Of a DNA stretch of 64,000 nt, positions 58,925 through 64,000 are shown in pieces. The translations under genes and the position numbers were made by a program. Source of the DNA: Prochlorococcus sp. AG-436-O11 (GTDB taxonomy: Bacteria; Cyanobacteriota; Cyanobacteriia; PCC-6307; Cyanobiaceae); NCBI GenBank assembly GCA_003212535.1, contig QCPO01000003.1:1-64000 (forward strand). Direction: 5' to 3'. Below the pieces are notes generated by a model. That model was given only the letters and a program-made list of their open reading frames with translations, ran no database searches and was not told the DNA's origin. Each line of letters starts with the position of its first letter. Position 1 is the first letter of the stretch.

Positions 58925-59112
58925 ATTTATTAGACTATTAAATTAAAATTAAATTTTTGTAATACGATTCTCTCAAGAATTTACAGTTATTGCAGATTTA
59001 ATGTAAAAATTTTTATAACTAAGAATTCATAAGAAAGCCAATGATAGTAATGCTTTAAGAGAAAAAAACCACTAGAAACATAAATTAAATTTTATAAATT
59101 CTTTCGATTTCG

Positions 59113-59265
59113 TTAATAATTCCTTAATAATTGAAAATTATTTTCAAGAATTAGAAGTAAATTAATAATCAATTTAAAAGGATCTATAAAAGACAGATCT
59201 AACATTATTATGATCTTTCTCAAAACTTTTTGATGCAAAACTTCTTTAGACAATTTTGAAATCAT
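59113..59265 (-). CDS. possible 50-aa small ORF (MISKLSKEVLHQKVLRKIIIMLDLSFIDPFKLIINLLLILENNFQLLRNY)
   Basis: Own translation of minus strand; ATG start; below ORF-track length cutoff; no homology evidence. Confidence 0.25.
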   Translation of the reverse strand: MISKLSKEVLHQKVLRKIIIMLDLSFIDPFKLIINLLLILENNFQLLRNY

Positions 59266-59329
59266 TATTTTATTTTTTATAGTTTTAATCCATAAGGTTT
59301 GGATTATATTATAAAAAATCTAAATATCT

Positions 59330-59689
59330 ATGAAAAAAAAATCATTCATCTATTCTGATTTATCCATAAAGCAACTTCAACATCTTAAAGAATTTTATAT
59401 TCAAAACAAGGTTAACTCTATGAGCAATCAAGAATTAAAAGAATTTGTATTAGAAATTATTTCCCATCAAATAAACGAAACTATAGGTAAAGAAGAAGAA
59501 ATGGAAGCTTGGAGAGAAATGTCAGATTTTTTTGGCGAAAAATTCGAAATAATTATTCTAGATATGCAGAAAAAATATAAAGACGATGGAAGCTTACAAG
59601 ATATTGAAAAAGATCCTCAAAAACAAAGGCAAGAGTTACTTGAGAGGAACAATATCGAAACAGAAAAGCAAGATATGTGGGATGATTGA
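59330..59689 (+). CDS. hypothetical protein, 119 aa, acidic/charged
   Basis: Uninterrupted ORF with ATG start, coding-like composition. Confidence 0.7.
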   Translation: MKKKSFIYSDLSIKQLQHLKEFYIQNKVNSMSNQELKEFVLEIISHQINETIGKEEEMEAWREMSDFFGEKFEIIILDMQKKYKDDGSLQDIEKDPQKQRQELLERNNIETEKQDMWDD

Positions 59690-59743
59690 TCTTTTCAAAA
59701 TTTATTATTAAGAAAATTTAATTAAAAATTCTTTTTTCATAAT

Positions 59744-60153
59744 TTATTTACAAATAAAACTCACGTTCAGAATATTGTCTAAATATTTTTGTAACTTTAA
59801 CTCAAATTGATTTTCTCTAAGCTTGATAAGTTTGAGCCCGCAAAAGGAGATTTCAGATGTTCTAGAAAATATACTTAAAATTACACCTAGCCAACGATTA
59901 AGAACACTATATATTTTAATGTAGCCGTTCGTAATACTATACTAAATAGTACACTCGATGGTAATTGATCTAGGATTTTAGATTCCTGCGACTTTTGTCT
60001 TTCTGATTGAAAATAAACCTTATCAGCACGGTATCTTACTTTTGCAAAATCCTTTAAATGTCTTCTATGAGTCTTGTCACTTTCAAACTGAACAGTAAGT
60101 AATGAAATCGTTTTTAGAAATCTAAATATATGACTTTTGCAATTATCTTCATT
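59744..60153 (-). pseudogene. candidate frameshifted gene remnant without usable start
   Basis: Two overlapping start-less open frames: 60153-59887 (88 codons) and 59941-59744 (65 codons), read as one continuous protein-like sequence with one indel. Confidence 0.55.
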
Positions 60154-60258
60154 TCATTTTCTTCCAAAACTCTTTTAATGATGATTGCATCTGACCTTTA
60201 TTTTCTAATGGATCATCTTGGAAATTAGAAACCCATAAAATAAAACATTTTCACCCAT
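60149..60258 (-). pseudogene. candidate second small remnant: MGENVLFYGF + (1-nt shift) + NFQDDPLENKGQMQSSLKEFWKKMK
   Basis: ATG at 60258 opens MGENVLFYGFLISKMIH*; the alternate frame continues NFQDDPLENKGQMQSSLKEFWKKMK* to 60149. Confidence 0.35.
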
Positions 60259-60321
60259 AAATCTGAAATGCTATAAAAACTTATGACTCATGAGATATGA
60301 CAACAAGAGTAGTGATACCAA

Positions 60322-60347
60322 TAAAAAAAGACCCTTTTGGGGTCTTA
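60322..60347 (-). terminator. Rho-independent terminator downstream of tRNA-Asn
   Basis: Minus strand: AAGACCC-CAAAA-GGGTCTT followed by TTTTT tract. Confidence 0.85.
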
Positions 60348-60374
60348 TGAAAACTTACTTATCTTGTAAATGAA

Positions 60375-60446
<72 letters not shown>

Positions 60447-60495
60447 ATATTATAAAATTTAGCTCTTTAAAGTACCTTATGACAAGTAAAAGAGA

Positions 60496-61179
60496 TTAAT
60501 TATATTGAAATTTTGATGGTTGTTGCCACTCTGATAAATTACCATTCTTCATCTCTGCGACAGCATCAGCATAAATCAATTCTTCATAACGGTGGGTAAT
60601 CCACAAGGCAGTTAAAGGGGTTTCCTTGTCAATTGTGAGTTTTTTGATAGTTTTAACAACTTTTAGTTGACTAGTTGGATCCAAGAGAGCGGTAGGTTCA
60701 TCCAAGAGAATAAAATTCTTATCACTTATTAACGCGCAAGCAATAGTCAAGCGCTGTTTTTGTCCTCCACTCAAAGTATGAACTGGCCTTGTTTCAAAAC
60801 CAGGCAATCCAACCTTATCAAGTACATTTTCAATTTTACAAACAATAGCTTTTTTGCTGATTTCTTGACTGATATGTATTAAAAGTTCACTCCTGCAATT
60901 TGGCATTAAAATTTGATGATCAGGATTTTGAAAAACCATGCCAACTTTAGCTAGGGAATTTACTTTCCCATTATTTGGTTTAATAATCCCATTTATTAAC
61001 TTTAAAAAAGTACTTTTTCCACTTCCATTTTCACCAACAATCATCCACAAACCTGTTTTTTCTATTGCAAAATTACATTTTGATATTACATTTTCTTTTT
61101 TACCAGGCCATGAAAAAGAGACATCTTTGAAAGATACTTGAGGTATTTCTTTCTCAAAGTGGTCTCTTATTACTGACAT
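60496..61179 (-). CDS. ABC transporter ATP-binding protein (CbiO/EcfA-like)
   Basis: VGENGSGKSTFLKL Walker A, LSGGQKQRLTIACAL signature, FILLDEPTALLD. Confidence 0.92.
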   Translation of the reverse strand: MSVIRDHFEKEIPQVSFKDVSFSWPGKKENVISKCNFAIEKTGLWMIVGENGSGKSTFLKLINGIIKPNNGKVNSLAKVGMVFQNPDHQILMPNCRSELLIHISQEISKKAIVCKIENVLDKVGLPGFETRPVHTLSGGQKQRLTIACALISDKNFILLDEPTALLDPTSQLKVVKTIKKLTIDKETPLTALWITHRYEELIYADAVAEMKNGNLSEWQQPSKFQYN

Positions 61180-61183
61180 TAAT

Positions 61184-61453
61184 CTATATATCTAGAGAAA
61201 AACCAGGTCTTTTTGCTCCTCCAGCTACTGATGACTTTTCATATATCTGCACGGAAATAACTTCTTGAGCTCGAACAGCAATTAATTTATCCTGAACTTT
61301 TTCGCACTTAAGTTCAATTAAGTTTGAATTATTAGCATTATCGTTCATATATTTTTTTATTTCATCATAAATCCCTTTGACATCATTATATTCTTTCTTC
61401 TGAATTGCAATTGGGAAAGGTGAATATCTGAGACTTAATTCAAGCGAATACAT
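61184..61453 (-). CDS. UPF0367-like small cyanobacterial protein
   Basis: MYSLELSLRYSPFPIAIQKKEYNDVKGIYDEI...LIELKCEKVQDKLIAVRAQEVISVQI. Confidence 0.75.
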   Translation of the reverse strand: MYSLELSLRYSPFPIAIQKKEYNDVKGIYDEIKKYMNDNANNSNLIELKCEKVQDKLIAVRAQEVISVQIYEKSSVAGGAKRPGFSLDI

Positions 61454-61610
61454 AATTAATATTTAAAGACCTAATTATAATAAAAAAATAATTCTTAATT
61501 ATGAAGTTGTTTTTAAATTAAATTCTTTTAAAAATTTTATATCAAAGGTCTTTAAATACATTTATTATGGAAATACGAAGATTTAATTTTATACATTTAA
61601 TAATCATTTT

Positions 61611-62579
61611 ATGGATATAGCAAATAATATTACTGCTCTCGTAGGTAACACACCTTTAGTTAAATTAGATCGTATAAGAAAACACTTTAATTGCTACCCA
61701 GAAATAATAGCTAAACTTGAAAGTTTCAATCCATCAGCATCTGTTAAAGATCGAATAGCTTACTCAATGTTAAGTACTGCTGAAAAGGAGGGTCTGATAT
61801 CATCGGGTAAAACAACATTAATTGAAGCTACAAGCGGAAATACTGGAATTGCATTAGCAATGGTTGCAGCAGCAAAAGGCTATAGATTGATATTAACTAT
61901 GCCCGATACAATGAGTATTGAGAGAAGGGCAATGTTACGAGCTTATGGAGCAGAATTACAGCTAACCCCTGGGGAAGAAGGTATGAAAGGTGCTTTAGAT
62001 TTAGCAAATGAGTTATCTTCAAGTATTCCGAATAGCTTTCAATTTAATCAATTTGAGAATTTAGCTAATCCAGATATTCATGAAAGAACAACCGCAAAAG
62101 AAATTTGGGATCAAACTAATAATAAATTAGATGGTCTTGTTACTGGAGTAGGAACTGGAGGGACAGTCACCGGATGTGCACGCTTTTTAAAAAAGGTTAA
62201 TCCTAATTGCAAAATATATGCTGTTGAACCAAAAAAAAGTGCTGTTATTTCAGGTGAGAAGGCAGGATCACATTCTATTCAAGGAATAGGAGCAGGCTTC
62301 ATACCGAAAGTACTTGACACTAAGTTAATAGATGAAATTATCAAAATAGATGATGATGAAGCATTTTATTATGGCCGTTTATTAGCTCGATTAGAAGGTC
62401 TTTTGTCAGGGATTAGTAGCGGTGCAGCATTAGCCGCAACAATAAAAATTGGAGAAAGGAAAGAACTCCTTAATAAAAGATTAATAGTAATTCTCCCAAG
62501 TTTTGGTGAAAGATATCTATCAACAGCAATGTTTGAAACTAACACTGTCATTAAAGCTAGAAAAGACGGTTATCTATAA
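61611..62579 (+). CDS. cysK: cysteine synthase (O-acetylserine sulfhydrylase)
   Basis: LVGNTPLVKLDRI, SVKDRIAYSM, EATSGNTGIALA, GVGTGGTVTG. Confidence 0.95.
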   Translation: MDIANNITALVGNTPLVKLDRIRKHFNCYPEIIAKLESFNPSASVKDRIAYSMLSTAEKEGLISSGKTTLIEATSGNTGIALAMVAAAKGYRLILTMPDTMSIERRAMLRAYGAELQLTPGEEGMKGALDLANELSSSIPNSFQFNQFENLANPDIHERTTAKEIWDQTNNKLDGLVTGVGTGGTVTGCARFLKKVNPNCKIYAVEPKKSAVISGEKAGSHSIQGIGAGFIPKVLDTKLIDEIIKIDDDEAFYYGRLLARLEGLLSGISSGAALAATIKIGERKELLNKRLIVILPSFGERYLSTAMFETNTVIKARKDGYL

Positions 62580-62592
62580 ATCATTGTTTAAT

Positions 62593-63270
62593 ATGACCAA
62601 AAACTTTTATGAGGAATTAGGCCTAGAAAAAAATGCGACCAAAAGTGCAATCAAATCTTCATATCGTTCTTTAGTTAAGCAACATCATCCTGATGCAGGC
62701 GGAGAAAAAGAACGATTTCTTGCAATACAAAATGCCTGGGAGACTTTAAATGACCCTATAAAAAAAGAAAAATATGATAGAAAAATTTTCTCTTCAAGTA
62801 CCTCATTTCATTCATTAAATGAGAATTGGGAAGAGAAATTTAATTCAACAAAATATAATTCGTCAATTAAAGACAAAGAAGTTGAAACATGGATTAAAGA
62901 GATTTACACTCCGATCAATAGATTAATTAGCCAAATAATTAAACCTTTGAATAATGAAATAAAAGAACTATCTGCGGATCCTTATGATGACGAATTAATG
63001 GAAAATTTTTGCAGTTACATAAGCATTTCACAAAAGAAAATAGAAAAAGCTGACAAAATTTATAATAAAAAATTAGTACCAAAGTCTATTTCAGCTTTAG
63101 GCTTAGATCTTTATCATTGTTTTTCACAAGTTAAAGATGCATTATCGGAGCTTGATAGATATACAAAAGGATACGTAGATGATTACTTATTTGATGGTAA
63201 AGAAATGATTAAAGAAGCAAAAAGAATTCAATCAAAGATGGCCATAGAGAAAAAAAATAAAAATTTTTAA
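62593..63270 (+). CDS. J-domain (DnaJ-like) protein
   Basis: NFYEELGLEKNATKSAIKSSYRSLVKQHHPDAGGEKE; start probably ATG 62593, not 62503. Confidence 0.92.
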   Translation: MTKNFYEELGLEKNATKSAIKSSYRSLVKQHHPDAGGEKERFLAIQNAWETLNDPIKKEKYDRKIFSSSTSFHSLNENWEEKFNSTKYNSSIKDKEVETWIKEIYTPINRLISQIIKPLNNEIKELSADPYDDELMENFCSYISISQKKIEKADKIYNKKLVPKSISALGLDLYHCFSQVKDALSELDRYTKGYVDDYLFDGKEMIKEAKRIQSKMAIEKKNKNF

Positions 63271-63279
63271 ATATAAAAT

Positions 63280-63516
63280 TTATTGAATATATTCTTTAAG
63301 TTGATCTAATTTAAACCAAACATCTGGAACAGGTCTGCGCCATCGGACCTGCACATATTCGTCTTTAACTGCAAGAATCTCTCCAGGTCCTTCAAAGACA
63401 TAATTAGGTAAATCATAATCACTTGCAAGCGCCTCAATACTTTTTATATAATTTTCTCTATCGACAAAAACTAAACTTCCTTTCTTGAGAGGTTTCTTTG
63501 GAATAGAATCTGTCAT
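63280..63516 (-). CDS. ndhO: NAD(P)H-quinone oxidoreductase subunit O
   Basis: LKKGSLVFVDRENY...PNYVFEGPGEILAVKDEYVQVRWRRPVPDVWFKLDQLK. Confidence 0.92.
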   Translation of the reverse strand: MTDSIPKKPLKKGSLVFVDRENYIKSIEALASDYDLPNYVFEGPGEILAVKDEYVQVRWRRPVPDVWFKLDQLKEYIQ

Positions 63517-63652
63517 AATAAATTCTTCGAAGTTATTTGAAATTTATTATACAAAATCTTGTTTAATAAAAAGTTAAAAAAATTGATTACGGAATAATAA
63601 TTACAAACGTCTAAAAAATCTAATAACCTTTAATAATAAATAACTATAAAAT

Positions 63653-64000
63653 ATGCGTCTTTTACTACTCGGCTGTACTGGATTTGTTGGTAAAGAATTA
63701 GCGCCGACACTACTTAATGAAAAACACGAGATCTATATTGCCAGTAGAAAACCTATAAGTAAATTAAAGCTTGATTTAGATTTGAATAAATTTAAATTTA
63801 TTCAAATAGATTTATCAAAAAAACAAAGCTGGGCTAACGAAAATCTTCTAAATATTTTAAAAGAGATAGATGGAATTATTAACTTAATGGGAGAGCCTAT
63901 AGCAGAAAAAAAATGGACTGATTCACAAAAAAGGGAGATTGAAAATAGTAGAATCAACACTACAAAATTTTTGATGAAGACTCTTAAAAATTTGAAAATC
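63653..64000 (+). CDS. NAD-dependent epimerase, TIGR01777-like (3' end outside window)
   Basis: MRLLLLGCTGFVGKELAPTLLNEKHEIYIASRKP...DGIINLMGEPIAEKKWTDSQKREIENSRI; frame open to window end, absent from ORF track. Confidence 0.88.
   Translation, partial: MRLLLLGCTGFVGKELAPTLLNEKHEIYIASRKPISKLKLDLDLNKFKFIQIDLSKKQSWANENLLNILKEIDGIINLMGEPIAEKKWTDSQKREIENSRINTTKFLMKTLKNLKI

Noticed and set aside
58925-59329. Structured ncRNA or riboswitch upstream of rpaA
   Set aside because: Very AT-rich sequence with no recognisable conserved motif or strong hairpin that I could support by eye; folding and conservation analysis would be required.
59887-60258. Possibility that the disrupted frames use -1 ribosomal slippage as a functional recoding site
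   Set aside because: No in-frame X-XXY-YYZ slippery heptamer where the frames would need to switch (GGGTTTC is in the wrong phase), and the long frame has no start codon. Decay or sequence error is simpler.

Overview
This 64 kb window is gene-dense and very AT-rich. Gene content and small gene size match a high-light-type marine Prochlorococcus core chromosome (inference from NDH-1, Ycf, RpaA/RpaB, phylloquinone and carotenoid genes). I call about 72 protein-coding genes and one tRNA-Asn. I see no rRNA, CRISPR array, transposase, integrase or phage genes. Main blocks: relA/spoT 3' end, mnmE, nadC, argS; a trpG-dgkA-ybeY-prfB minus-strand run; glutathione and phylloquinone genes (menF, menA, menC, menE, thioesterase); nine NDH-1 subunit genes in five places (ndhH; ndhA-I-G-E; ndhD-F; ndhM; ndhO); a carotenoid region (Z-ISO-like, crtP, crtB); an rpaB-plsX-fabH-fabD-plsC run; ycf3, a Cu P-type ATPase, tmk-holB-rpaA; and cysK, a DnaJ-domain gene and ndhO near the end. 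The most useful second-look items are: (1) a disrupted gene in the apparently empty 59.7-60.3 kb region, absent from the ORF track because it has no usable start and is frameshifted; (2) a ~145-residue repeat-built N-terminal extension on PlsX, with two identical 61 bp DNA copies exactly 120 bp apart; (3) a programmed +1 frameshift in prfB, which the ORF track mis-starts; (4) a perfect 7-3-7 palindrome between the rbcR-type LysR gene and the divergent Z-ISO/ndhF/ndhD run; (5) a probable non-canonical start for scpA. I did not find a convincing new defence or mobile system.
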